NCBI GenBank assembly: GCA_020532085.1
Contig: JAJBAV010000001.1
Span: 176,759-240,758, forward strand
From: Candidatus Cloacimonadota bacterium
Lineage (GTDB): Bacteria; Cloacimonadota; Cloacimonadia; Cloacimonadales; Cloacimonadaceae
DNA: 64,000 nucleotides
Direction: 5' to 3'
Shown here: positions 17,408-26,038 of the stretch, one piece after another
Position numbering within the stretch: position 1 is the stretch's first letter
Layout: each line of letters opens with the position of its first letter
The notes under the pieces: generated by a model
The model's input: only the letters and a program-made list of their open reading frames with translations
Database searches by the model: none
What the model was told of the DNA's origin: nothing
Position numbers and translations under genes: made by a program

Positions 17408-19432
17408 ATGCATTTATCGCGTTGGCTTACATTCGCCCTGATCGTGGCTGTGGGCATTGCCACCTGTTTCGCGGAAGAGACCGCCCCCACCGAACTCAAA
17501 AACCAGAACCGGCTCAACGAAGCTGACGTCCTCGCCGAATGGGACTCAGGAGTGATCACCCGCAAGGACCTGGACGCCAAGATCTCCCACCTGCCTGTGA
17601 ACCAGCAGGGCCGCTACCGCACCGTGGAAGGGCAGACCCAGGTGCTGGACATCATGGCCGTCGAAGAGGCCTTCATGGCCAAAGCGATCCAGCTGGGGGT
17701 GGACAAGGACCCGGAAATCCTCAAGCTCATCGAGGCCGGAACCCGCCAGTTCTTCATCCAGGAATACTACAAGCGCAACGTGAGCGACCTCGTGATCGTT
17801 ACCACAGCCGACAAACAAAAATACTACGACGACAATAAACAGGCCTTCTACGATTTTCCCAATGTAACCATCAACTACATCCAAACCAAGGATGAGGCTG
17901 ATGCCCTCGCCGCCATCGCCGAGATCAAGGCCGGGAAAAGCTGGGCCGAAGTTTCCGACGCCTACAGCATCAACGCCTATGCCAAAGGGATCAAGGGCGT
18001 GGTCAAAAACATCCGCCTCAACGGCAACATCCCCGGCGTTGGCAACGATCTCGTGCTGGAAAAACACATCGCCGATTCCCAGCCCAGCCCCACCGAAGTC
18101 TATGGACCCTTCAAAACCAACAGCGGCTGGCATGTCTTCCAAACCCTGGATTACAAGGCCGGACGCCAGAAACCTGTCGAGGAAGTGATGCCCGAGCTTG
18201 ACCAACGCGCCCGCCCGGGAGTGGAAACCAGGCTGCTGAACGAACTCACCGGCCGCCTCAAAACCAAGTACTCCGTGGCGGTGGATACCTCCCGCGTTGG
18301 CGAGATCGACCTCAAGGACCGCGCCAAAAACGAAGCGATCTTGGACCTCAACCTCATCTCCTCCACCAATCCCGACCTCAACATCACCGTGGCCACCCTC
18401 CTGGACCGCTATGCCCAGCTCTCGCAGCAGGAACAGCTCTTCTTCAGCAAAGGCGAGGCCGCCCAACAACTGCTGGACCAGGAACTCATCCGCAGCCTGC
18501 TCTACGCTGACGCCAAGGAGCAAAATTACACCCAGTACCTGGCGGACAACCCCGATTTCGAGCAGATGAGGCGCTACTACATCCTGAACAAGGCCTTCCG
18601 CCAGCTGGTGGTGGATTCCATCCAGATCAGCAGCGAGGAAGCAAAAGCCTATTACGACGAACACATCGGCGAATACACCACTCCCGCCCACCGCAAGATC
18701 GAGGTCCTTTGGTTCACCGATGCCGGTGAGGCGGAAACAGCCCGCGGCAAGTATGACCTCTACGCCGGTTTCAACGACCAGACGCGCATCGACAAGCTCA
18801 TAGCCGATAAATCGACCAAACCTCAGCTCAATGTGCTGCAAAACATCTACGACAACGGCATCATCACCGGCGTCGGACCCGATCAGGCTTTCTGCGACAT
18901 GGTCTGGGACAACCCTGTCGGCTACATCAGCCCTGTCTTCACTGCCGCCAGCGGCGACATCCTCTTCTTCCGCACTCTGGAAGAAACTCCGCCCACCGCG
19001 CAAAGCTTCACGGAACTGGAACCCCGCATCTACGGAATGCTCAAGAACCAGCGCCAGACCACCCAGCAGGAAACGGTCACGCAAGAGCTCTTCGAAGAAT
19101 TCAACATGGTGAAATATCCCGAAAAGCTCAGCCTGGAACTGAAAGCCGAAGACCTCTTCACCATGGCCGACAACTCTGCCCGCCAACGCAATTTCAAGGA
19201 TGCCATCTCTTTCTACGACCAAATCATCAAAAATTTCGCCAACGGCGCCGACGACTACCGCGCCTCCTTCATGAAGGCCTTCCTGATCGCCGAGGAACTC
19301 AAGGACGAAGCCCAGGCCCTCCAGCTCTTCAAGGACTTCCTGATCAAATATCCCAGCGGCGAACTCAACGAATCCGCCCAGTTCATGATCGACTCCCTGG
19401 AAGGCAACGCCGTTCTCGAGATCGAGGAATAA
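17408..19432 (+). CDS. Periplasmic PpiC/SurA-like peptidyl-prolyl isomerase
   Basis: A 674-residue exported protein with a signal peptide (residues 1-22, ending CFA). SurA_N-like helices follow (about 35-130), then a parvulin PPIase domain about 152-249 with VTINYIQTKDEADALAAIAE and GPFKTNSGWHVFQTLDYKAG. A second, more degenerate parvulin-like part follows AHRKIEVLWF (about 440-560). The C-terminus holds tetratricopeptide-like helices (AISFYDQIIKNF, ALQLFKDFLIKYPSGE). Such proteins are chaperones for outer-membrane or secreted proteins. It is divergent from the pilus operon with 177 bases between starts, and the start follows AAGGAGATAAAC. A role in pilus secretin folding is possible but unproven. 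Confidence 0.85.
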   Translation: MHLSRWLTFALIVAVGIATCFAEETAPTELKNQNRLNEADVLAEWDSGVITRKDLDAKISHLPVNQQGRYRTVEGQTQVLDIMAVEEAFMAKAIQLGVDKDPEILKLIEAGTRQFFIQEYYKRNVSDLVIVTTADKQKYYDDNKQAFYDFPNVTINYIQTKDEADALAAIAEIKAGKSWAEVSDAYSINAYAKGIKGVVKNIRLNGNIPGVGNDLVLEKHIADSQPSPTEVYGPFKTNSGWHVFQTLDYKAGRQKPVEEVMPELDQRARPGVETRLLNELTGRLKTKYSVAVDTSRVGEIDLKDRAKNEAILDLNLISSTNPDLNITVATLLDRYAQLSQQEQLFFSKGEAAQQLLDQELIRSLLYADAKEQNYTQYLADNPDFEQMRRYYILNKAFRQLVVDSIQISSEEAKAYYDEHIGEYTTPAHRKIEVLWFTDAGEAETARGKYDLYAGFNDQTRIDKLIADKSTKPQLNVLQNIYDNGIITGVGPDQAFCDMVWDNPVGYISPVFTAASGDILFFRTLEETPPTAQSFTELEPRIYGMLKNQRQTTQQETVTQELFEEFNMVKYPEKLSLELKAEDLFTMADNSARQRNFKDAISFYDQIIKNFANGADDYRASFMKAFLIAEELKDEAQALQLFKDFLIKYPSGELNESAQFMIDSLEGNAVLEIEE

Positions 19433-19462
19433 ACAAACCCCCAGCTATCCGAAGATAATCAG

Positions 19463-19484
19463 CCCCGCTCCGGCGGGGTTTTTT
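19463..19484 (+). terminator. Rho-independent terminator of the PpiC-like gene
   Basis: CCCCGC-TCCG-GCGGGG is followed by TTTTTT, 30 bases after the stop codon. Confidence 0.92.
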
Positions 19485-19560
19485 GCTTGCGCCAAAGCTG
19501 TTTGCTGCCGCCAAAGCCGTCATGCCGGCGCGGCATCATGGTATCCGGCGGGTCCTGGCT

Positions 19561-19730
19561 TCCAGCGAACGCTGCGAGCATGGACTACAGCAATTGTAAC
19601 CGGCCGAGGTGGCTGTCGTCCGGGAAAGAACAGGCTGGCTTTGTCACCAGATGGTCCCAGACGCGTATCATGCAGGGAGGGCGGGATATATCTGCCGTCG
19701 TCAATGCTCTTTCTTCGCTCGACGCCAGCG
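19561..19730 (+). repeat. Dispersed intergenic element, copy A
   Basis: The ends GAGCATGGACTAC (19577-19589) and GCTCGACGCCAGCG (19717-19730) reappear, inverted and closer together, at 42690-42767. The middle parts differ in length and sequence. It is part of the 1.2-kb gap (19433-20621), which otherwise holds a terminator and other repeats. I see no real gene here. Confidence 0.5.
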
Positions 19731-19740
19731 CCAGCATCCA

Positions 19741-20098
19741 GGCAGAGCCTCGCAGAGGCGGCAGAACGATAGCGAGGGTGTGAAGTGAGCGCAGCGAGCG
19801 GAACCCCTCGTCACGCGAAGCCCCAACCCCACACAGAGCCTCGCAGAGGCGGCAGAACGATAGCGAGGGTGTGAAGTGAGCGCAGCGGGCGGAACCCCTC
19901 GTCACCCGAACCCCCAACCCCAGGCAGAGCCTCGCAGAGGCGGCAGAACGATAGCGAGGGTGCGTGAGCGCAGCGGGCGGAACCCCTCGTCACCCGAACC
20001 CCCAACCCCAGGCAGAGCCTCGCAGAGGCGGCAGAACGATAGCGAGGGTGCGTGAGCCCCTCGTAACGCGGCAGAACGATGATTAATGAAAATTGCCA
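19741..20098 (+). repeat. Tandem array, four copies of an 88-91 bp repeat
   Basis: The block CAGAGCCTCGCAGAGGCGGC starts at 19743, 19834, 19925 and 20013 (periods 91, 91 and 88). Each copy continues with GCAGAACGATAGCGAGGGTG and an ACCCCTCGTCAC-type tail. Copies 3 and 4 share a small deletion (GGGTGCGTGAGC instead of GGGTGTGAAGTGAGC). The last copy ends in GATGATTAATGAAAATTGCC, as does the lone copy at 2860-2958. The internal CCTCGCAGAGG is itself palindromic. It is not a CRISPR: there are no unique spacers. Confidence 0.92.
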
Positions 20099-20143
20099 CC
20101 ACCCCACCCCAAAACGCGGTGCGTTTCGGGGTGGGGTGGTGGC
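20095..20143. repeat. Near-perfect 23-bp inverted repeat (long hairpin)
   Basis: Left arm 20095-20117 and right arm 20121-20143 are complementary except at one position, with loop GGT. The arms are C-rich (CCACCACCCCACCCC) and G-rich. It directly abuts the end of the tandem array. It has no T tract, so a simple terminator is unlikely. Confidence 0.85.
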
Positions 20144-20172
20144 CTTGGAAAAAGGTTTGATATACTCTGTGT

Positions 20173-20318
20173 ACGAGGGATTCCGCCGCGGCTGAGCCGC
20201 GCCTCCACACCCTCGCTATCGTTCTGTCGCCTCTGCGAGGCTTATTGGGGGTGGCCCGATCCGCCTTACAAGGGGGCTTACACACCTTCGCTATCGTTCT
20301 GCCGCTTCTGCGAGGCTT
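20173..20318 (-). repeat. Two inverted, partial copies of the 88-91 bp repeat family
   Basis: Read on the minus strand, 20173-20242 and 20280-20318 contain AGCCTCGCAGAGGCGACAGA and ACGATAGCGAGGGTGTG blocks of the array at 19741-20098. The array and these copies therefore face each other across the long hairpin. A run of ten G residues lies shortly downstream at 20363-20372. Nothing gene-like is seen up to 20621. Confidence 0.75.
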
Positions 20319-20621
20319 TACCTTAACGGATATCGCCCTGTTAACCCCATTTCATTATTTTTGGGGGGGGGGTGAAGGCAGGGGAATTATTGGAATTATG
20401 GGAAAAATTGGCGATCGACCCATCGGTGGTGGGCAGAGGCCGGAACCACGCAACAACATGGGCGGTCGCGTCCTAAAGCCAGATCGGTCGGGCCTCGAAG
20501 GCCTCCCGCCCGATACCCGCACTTGAGGCGGGGATCAGGCGGGAGGCATAAGCTTGGTGAACTTCCCATAATACTGGAGGAAGCATCGCCGGAATAGCTG
20601 TTATCGGCTGGGGGCTTTGTT

Positions 20622-21743
20622 CTACAGGTCCTTGGAATAGAGGCGGAATTTTTTGTAGATCTCGGCGCCGGTGCGTTCCATTTCGGCGCGCACGAGGGTG
20701 TTTTCCTCCATCTCATGGTGGCTGTCCATGATCTTGAAGCCAGCGGCGGCGGCGGTTTTAAGCTGGGCGTAACCCATCAGGATGTCCACGCCTTTGCCGC
20801 GGAATTCGGGTTTGACGGCTCCGAGATAATTATCCAGCTGGGTGGTTTTCTTGGAAGCGTTCATGATGTACAGGAAGCCGAGGGGAAAGAGGCGTCCGCG
20901 GGCCTTGACGATCCCGGGTGAAAAGTTGGGAATGGAGACGATGAAGCCGACCACTTCGCCTTCGGGAGTTTCCACCACCTTGATGAAGCGGGGTTCCAGC
21001 AGGGGCATGTAGCGTTTGGCCAGATGGTCCACATCGTGGTCGCTGAGGGGGGAATATCCGTAGATGTCCACGAAGCAGTCGTTCATGAGCTTGAAGATGG
21101 GCCGGATGTAAGCTTTGAGCTCTTTTTTGGCCGTGAATTCCTTCAGGCGGAAGAGGGTGCTGCGGCTGGCGCGCTCGAACATCTTTTTGTACAGCGGGGT
21201 CATCGTCTTCACGATGTCCAGCTTGTAAACGAACCAGTCAAGTTCCTTGCCGTAGCCGAGCTGCTCCAGAAACTGGTTCATCACGGGGGTGTTCTGATAA
21301 CAGGCAAGGGTGGGATTCTCGTGGTAGCCCATGAAGATGAGGCCTTCGGGATCTTCCTCGGTGAAGCCCATCGGGCCCACGATCCTGGTCATCCCGCGTT
21401 CTTTGAGCCAGTTTTCCGCGAAGCCCACCAGCGCTTTCACCACCTCGAGGTCGTCGATGGCCTCAAACCAGCCGAATCGGCCGGTCTTCACCTTCGCGTA
21501 TTCGTTGTATTTGCGGTTGATGATGGCGGCCACGCGGCCCACGCACTTGCTGTCCTTCCAGGCCAGCATATACACGGTTTCGCAGTAGCTGAGGGCGGGG
21601 TTCTTCCTGGGATTGAGCACGGCTTTGTCGTCATCATAAAGCGGCGGCACCCAGCCGGGGCGGCCGGCGTTGATCACTTCGGGCAGGTACACAAAGCGTT
21701 TCATGTCGCGGGGGGTCTTTACTTCGGTGAGCGTAACGGGCAT
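20622..21743 (-). CDS. GNAT-fold acyltransferase-like protein
   Basis: A 373-residue cytoplasmic protein. The N-terminal half has RPGWVPPLYDDDKAVLNPRK and a GNAT-like YMLAWKDSKCVGRVAAIINR strand region. The C-terminal half has a second GNAT-like part with VVETPEGEVVGFIVSIPNFS and VKPEFRGKGVDILMGYAQLK, where FRGKG resembles the acetyl-CoA pyrophosphate loop (R/Q-x-x-G-x-G/A). The substrate is unknown. I recall similar proteins annotated only as GNAT or hypothetical in FCB genomes. It is divergent from efp with 158 bases between starts. A TTGACA on the minus strand at 21807-21812 is a possible -35, but its -10 is weak. Confidence 0.75.
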   Translation of the reverse strand: MPVTLTEVKTPRDMKRFVYLPEVINAGRPGWVPPLYDDDKAVLNPRKNPALSYCETVYMLAWKDSKCVGRVAAIINRKYNEYAKVKTGRFGWFEAIDDLEVVKALVGFAENWLKERGMTRIVGPMGFTEEDPEGLIFMGYHENPTLACYQNTPVMNQFLEQLGYGKELDWFVYKLDIVKTMTPLYKKMFERASRSTLFRLKEFTAKKELKAYIRPIFKLMNDCFVDIYGYSPLSDHDVDHLAKRYMPLLEPRFIKVVETPEGEVVGFIVSIPNFSPGIVKARGRLFPLGFLYIMNASKKTTQLDNYLGAVKPEFRGKGVDILMGYAQLKTAAAAGFKIMDSHHEMEENTLVRAEMERTGAEIYKKFRLYSKDL

Positions 21744-21836
21744 GGTCCATCCTTTGTGGGCAAGTAATTTAAGAGTTCAGGAACTTTGGCGGAAAGGCGC
21801 CCATCCTGTCAAGGGAAAATCCGCGCAAGAAAATCC

Positions 21837-21865
21837 TTGCCAAAAAGCCGGGGCCGGATTTTGTG
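21837..21865 (+). promoter_or_regulatory. Predicted promoter of efp
   Basis: TTGCCA (21837-21842), 17 bases, then TTTGTG (21860-21865) in the context GGATTTTGTGG. This parallels TTGACA-17-TTTATG before the M6 gene and the ABC exporter. Confidence 0.35.
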
Positions 21866-21901
21866 GCTTTTCTGAGATAAATCTTTAAGGAACATAACAC
21901 T

Positions 21902-22465
21902 ATGGCAACCATGTCCGACATCCGCAACGGGATGATCATAGAATTCAAGGACGACCTCTGGGAAGTGGTCGAATTTTTGCACGTGAAACCGGGCAAAGGC
22001 CCCGCGTTCATGCGCAGCAAGCTCAAAAACGTTCGCACAGGCAAGGTTGTGGACAACACCTGGCGCGAAAGCGACAATTTCAACGAAGTGCGCGTGGAAC
22101 GCCGCAAGATGGAATATCTCTATCGCGATGGTGAATTCTACGTGATGATGGATACCGAAACCTACGAACAGCTTACCGTTGACAGCCATGTGATCGGCGA
22201 CCTGGCCAAGCTGATGATGGAAAACATGGAACTCACCATCATGTTTGCCCCCAGCGGCGAGATCCTGGGCCTGGAACTGCCTGTGAACGTGGTGCAGACC
22301 ATCGCCGAATGCGAACCGAACGTGAAAGGCAACACCGCTTCCGGCAGTGGCAAAACCGCTTACACAGAAACCGGGCTACGGCTCATCGTTCCCTTCTTCG
22401 TGAACAGCGGAGACAAGGTGAAGATCGACACCCGCAGCGGCGAATATTTAGAAAGAGCGAACTAA
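21902..22465 (+). CDS. efp: Translation elongation factor P
   Basis: EF-P binds ribosomes stalled at polyproline stretches. The protein has the standard 187-residue length with an N-terminal KOW-like domain and two OB domains. The loop HVKPGKGPAF carries the conserved Lys32 that is modified in many bacteria. The C-terminal signature TAYTETGLRLIVPFFVNSGD is intact. The start at 21902 has AAGGA nine bases upstream; an ATG three codons later is a possible alternative. No EpmA or YmfI-type modification gene is in the window. It is followed after 46 bases by a small zinc-ribbon gene. Confidence 0.97.
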   Translation: MATMSDIRNGMIIEFKDDLWEVVEFLHVKPGKGPAFMRSKLKNVRTGKVVDNTWRESDNFNEVRVERRKMEYLYRDGEFYVMMDTETYEQLTVDSHVIGDLAKLMMENMELTIMFAPSGEILGLELPVNVVQTIAECEPNVKGNTASGSGKTAYTETGLRLIVPFFVNSGDKVKIDTRSGEYLERAN

Positions 22466-22511
22466 ACAATAACATATAAGGCAAGCGCCGCCCGGCGCGA
22501 GAGAGGAAACC

Positions 22512-22721
22512 ATGGGAAAAGTTAAGAGCTTTGCCGCCAAACTGGCTCACGAGATATCCAACGAAGGCAAGATGATCTGCCCGGTGTGCAACACCGAGAT
22601 CAAACAGGTCAAGGTCATTTCGAACCGCAAAAAAGGCAGCGAGGGCTGGACCCCGCGCTATGGATTTGCCAAAGTCTGCAAGTGCAACGAGGCGGATTTC
22701 CTGGCTGGTAAAACCCTGTAA
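22512..22721 (+). CDS. Small zinc-ribbon protein
   Basis: A 69-residue basic protein with CPVC (residues 23-26) and CKC (56-58) cysteine pairs, consistent with one structural zinc site. The middle (VKVISNRKKGSEGWTPRYGF) is rich in Lys and Arg. A good GAGAGGAAACC ribosome site precedes it, and a terminator follows, so efp and this gene probably form one unit. A nucleic-acid or ribosome-binding role is a guess from charge and context. I do not recognise a named family. Confidence 0.8.
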   Translation: MGKVKSFAAKLAHEISNEGKMICPVCNTEIKQVKVISNRKKGSEGWTPRYGFAKVCKCNEADFLAGKTL

Positions 22722-22754
22722 GACAACAGCCAAGGCGATGACGCCGCAAATTGG

Positions 22755-22799
22755 ACCCGCCTGGTCCGGCTTCAGCATTCCGGATGGGCGGGTTTTTTT
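22755..22799 (+). terminator. Rho-independent terminator of the efp unit
   Basis: ACCCGCC (22755-22761) pairs with GGCGGGT (22787-22793), and TCCGG...CCGGA pairs inside. A T7 run follows. Confidence 0.85.
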
Positions 22800-22800
22800 A

Positions 22801-22829
22801 TTGACAGGCTTTGGCGCGGCGGATTTATG
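22801..22829 (+). promoter_or_regulatory. Predicted promoter of the M6/PorV/subtilisin operon
   Basis: TTGACA (22801-22806), a 17-base spacer and TTTATG (22824-22829) within GGATTTATGG. It starts directly at the end of the preceding terminator and 86 bases before the M6 ATG. Confidence 0.5.
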
Positions 22830-22914
22830 GGTTTTGTGTTTCTTTATTTGGCGCCGCGCGTGGCGGAATGGGTTTATGTTTTTAAAAAATCTTGCAGTCA
22901 GGGAGAGCTTTTAA

Positions 22915-25900
22915 ATGCTTTCAAGAACAAAACAGGCCTTGTGCCTGATCACGGCGCTCGCGCTGGCGGGCCTGCTGGGCGCTATGGTGCCTCCGCATCC
23001 GCGGCACGGCCATGTTCCGCCTGGTTACCGGTCCACACGGCTTTCGGTTTCCGAACTTGGCTCACTCCGGGCGGCGGAAACGCCCAAAGAGCTTCCCAAC
23101 AACATTCTGGTGCTGAGGGTGCAGTTCAGCGACGTCCAGTTCATCTCCACCCCCCAGTATCCGGACCAACTGGCACACAATGAGGTCTTTTTCGACCGTT
23201 GGATGCTCCATCTGGGCGACTATTTCAACGACGCCTCCCACGGCGCCTACCAGCTGAGCTACACCCTGCATCCCAACGTCTTCACCCTGTCCCAACCCCT
23301 GGCCCATTACGGGCATGACGTGGCCGACACCACAGACGCGGGCCTGAAGGATTTCACGCAGGAACTGATCCAACTGGCCGATCCCGAGATAGATTTCAGC
23401 CAGTTTGGCGGCTTGATCGTCTTTCACGCCGGGGCGGGCCAGGAATCTGACATCAACGGCTACAACCAAGATGAGATCTGGTCCACCTTCCTCACCCGCG
23501 GACGGCTGCAACTCTGGTTTGACGAGGAAAACGACGCCTATCCTGGCTATCCGGCTGACGGAACCCACCTCACCAACATCGTGATCGTGCCGGAACACGA
23601 GTTTCAAGACTATTTTCCCAGTGAAGGCGAGGACAACGCCGAAGCCTACCTCTTCAGCATCTACGGTGTGCTGGCCCATCAGTTCGGCCACGTTCTGGGC
23701 TTGCCCAGCCTCTTTGACAACGATTCCAGCAACGGCAGTTCGCAGGGCATCGGCAACTGGGGCCTGATGGGAACGGGAATTTGGAACGCCAGCGGCTATG
23801 TTCCCGCGCAGGTAAGCCCCTGGTGCCGGACGCTGCTGGGCTGGGAAACACCGGTTACCATCACGGAATCGGCCGCCAACCTTTCCGTATCGCACTTCCT
23901 GAACCACATGCTGGTTTCCGACCGGGTTTACAAGATCCCCATCTCGGACAGCGAGTATTTCCTGGTGGAAAACCGCCAGCAGAACCCCGACGGCAGCCTC
24001 GATCCCTACAGCTTCCAGCCCAGCTACAGCTTCAACCTGCTGCCCGAAGGCGAGCAGGACTACTATGAAAACTATCCGGAACTGCCCTACTTCAATTTCA
24101 TGGAAAACCGCTACAAAGGCAGTGAGTGGGATTTCATGCTGCCCGGCCTGGGCGGGCCCATCCCCACCGGCTCTTCCATACCCGTGGACGGTTCCGGGCT
24201 GCTGATCTGGCACATCGATGAGAACGTGATCGCCCAGAATTTCACCGCCAATTTCGACCTCAACACCATCAACGCCCATGCCCAGCACAAGGGCATCGAC
24301 CTTGAGGAAGCCGACGGCATCCAGCATCTGGACGTCGCGGCGGCCGACCAGTACAAGTACGGCAGTCCTTACGACAGCTTCCGCGCCGGCAACAACGACT
24401 ATTTCGGGATGCAATCCCACAACGGGATGCTCTCTTTGCCCACCGCGGCCAGCTATTACGGCGGCATCCCGGTGGAAATTTACGACATCAGCGCCAGCGG
24501 CAAGAACATGACCTTCTCCGTGAGCTTTGGCTGGAGGCTTTCCACCGGCTACAGCGGTGAGAACCACATCAACGCCTGCAGCGTGGATTTCGACGGTGAC
24601 GGCGGCCCGGAGCTGGTTTATCCCCAGCCCGACGGAGCGATCCACATTTTCAAGGACGAGCTGCCCTTGCCGGGATTTCCCCTCTACCGCGACCCCATCG
24701 AATACACCTACGTCTGGGACGGCATCGATTTCTACTTTCCCATGCAGGTGGAAAACCTGGCCCGGCTCTACCGTTTGAGCTCCTCCGGAGGCGAATACTT
24801 GCACACCTTCGGAAACAAACGCTGGGCCACCCATCCCCTCAGCGACGATAACATTCTGTATCTGCCCCTGAACGACGTGAACTCCCAGGCCAGCTGGATC
24901 TACCAGTACGAGCCGGGCGAAGCCGGAGTGGACGCCCTGATTGAGTTTGAATACCCGATCATATCGAATCTAGCTTGGTTCCGCGACCAACTCTACATCC
25001 CTTCCCGGCAGGAAAGCATGTTCTGTGTCTGGCAACTGGCCCCGAATTACCCCATGATCGCTGATTGCCGCCTTCTGGACGTTCCTTCGGACTCCACCGT
25101 GGTGGCGGTTTTCGTGGCGCCGATCACTCCGCAGAACCCTTCCAGCCAGGGCGAGGTGATCGTCCAGTGCCTGAATTCCATTTACGCCTTTGACTCAAAC
25201 AACAACCTCCTGCCGGGGTTTCCCTATGTTCACGATCTGCGGTCCACCGCGCCGCTGAGCATCGAGGACTGGGACGTGAACGGCACCCTGGACCTGCTCA
25301 TTTCCTCCGACCGCGGTGTGGCGGTGATCGATTATGCCGGCTCGCGCATGAGCCCGGCTGCGCTCAATCTGGCCGCTTCGGATTCACTGGCCTTCAGCTC
25401 CGGAGTGCTGGCCGCGGACATCGATCACGACGGGAAAAAAGAGCTGCTCGGCTCCTTCGGGTTCAACCGGCTGCATTGCTGGGAAGATAATTTCCGCGCC
25501 AAACCCGGCTACCCTGTCTCCTTCGGGCGCCGCAGCCGCAACCTGCCCTTCATCGCCCCGGGGTCCGACGGCCTTATCTACGCCTGGCTGGCTTCGGACG
25601 ACGGCTCCATCTACCGCCAGGCCTTGCCGGAAGCCTCCCTGGCCGACCTCCAGTCCGGCTGGAACGCTGAATACGGCTCCCTGCTCCGCCAGGCCAGCCG
25701 TGACGGCAGCGAATTCCCAAACCAGTATGAGACCACGGAACTTTTCGTGCCCGGCGAATTCTACATCTTCCCCAATCCCCTCAAATCCATCTACGCGCAA
25801 CAACTCACCCTGAACGTCATGACCAGCCGCGACACCGCCCTGGAAGTAAAGATCTTCGATATCAACGGAAGCCTGATCTACCGCCAGTCCAGCACCGCCA

Positions 25901-26025
25901 AGGCCTGGCTGCGCAACCGCGATGTGATCGACCTCCCGGCGGACAGGCTACGCAGCGGCGTCTATATCTGCGTGGTCTCAGGCGACCGGGACTCCCGCAG
26001 CATCAAATTCGCGGTGGAAAAATAA
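22915..26025 (+). CDS. Secreted M6-type metalloprotease homologue with altered active site
   Basis: A 1036-residue secreted protein with a signal peptide (about residues 1-23). The M6 (immune inhibitor A-like) region spans about 60-320: ILVLRVQFSDVQF, then the zinc motif position, then GIGNWGLMGTGIWNASGYVP. The zinc motif reads HQFGHVLGLPSLFD (His255, Gln256, His259), so the catalytic Glu of HEXXH is Gln, and the usual Asp after GLP is Ser. By known mechanism this should abolish or strongly reduce hydrolysis. The middle contains propeller-like repeats (SVDFDGDGGPELVYPQPDG, ADIDHDGKKELLGSFGFNRL). The C-terminus (FPNPLKSIY to SIKFAVEK) is a type IX-like sorting domain. It starts an operon with the PorV-like and subtilisin genes. 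Confidence 0.85.
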   Translation: MLSRTKQALCLITALALAGLLGAMVPPHPRHGHVPPGYRSTRLSVSELGSLRAAETPKELPNNILVLRVQFSDVQFISTPQYPDQLAHNEVFFDRWMLHLGDYFNDASHGAYQLSYTLHPNVFTLSQPLAHYGHDVADTTDAGLKDFTQELIQLADPEIDFSQFGGLIVFHAGAGQESDINGYNQDEIWSTFLTRGRLQLWFDEENDAYPGYPADGTHLTNIVIVPEHEFQDYFPSEGEDNAEAYLFSIYGVLAHQFGHVLGLPSLFDNDSSNGSSQGIGNWGLMGTGIWNASGYVPAQVSPWCRTLLGWETPVTITESAANLSVSHFLNHMLVSDRVYKIPISDSEYFLVENRQQNPDGSLDPYSFQPSYSFNLLPEGEQDYYENYPELPYFNFMENRYKGSEWDFMLPGLGGPIPTGSSIPVDGSGLLIWHIDENVIAQNFTANFDLNTINAHAQHKGIDLEEADGIQHLDVAAADQYKYGSPYDSFRAGNNDYFGMQSHNGMLSLPTAASYYGGIPVEIYDISASGKNMTFSVSFGWRLSTGYSGENHINACSVDFDGDGGPELVYPQPDGAIHIFKDELPLPGFPLYRDPIEYTYVWDGIDFYFPMQVENLARLYRLSSSGGEYLHTFGNKRWATHPLSDDNILYLPLNDVNSQASWIYQYEPGEAGVDALIEFEYPIISNLAWFRDQLYIPSRQESMFCVWQLAPNYPMIADCRLLDVPSDSTVVAVFVAPITPQNPSSQGEVIVQCLNSIYAFDSNNNLLPGFPYVHDLRSTAPLSIEDWDVNGTLDLLISSDRGVAVIDYAGSRMSPAALNLAASDSLAFSSGVLAADIDHDGKKELLGSFGFNRLHCWEDNFRAKPGYPVSFGRRSRNLPFIAPGSDGLIYAWLASDDGSIYRQALPEASLADLQSGWNAEYGSLLRQASRDGSEFPNQYETTELFVPGEFYIFPNPLKSIYAQQLTLNVMTSRDTALEVKIFDINGSLIYRQSSTAKAWLRNRDVIDLPADRLRSGVYICVVSGDRDSRSIKFAVEK

Positions 26026-26038
26026 CGGAGCAAAACAG

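Noticed and set aside
19741..20098. CRISPR-like or rRNA-like repeat array
   Set aside because: Copies are contiguous at 88-91 bp with no spacers, and no RNA gene signature is seen.
20363..20372. Run of ten G residues as a phase-variable tract
   Set aside because: It is not inside or directly upstream of a gene; it lies in a repeat-rich gap, so a switching role is unsupported.
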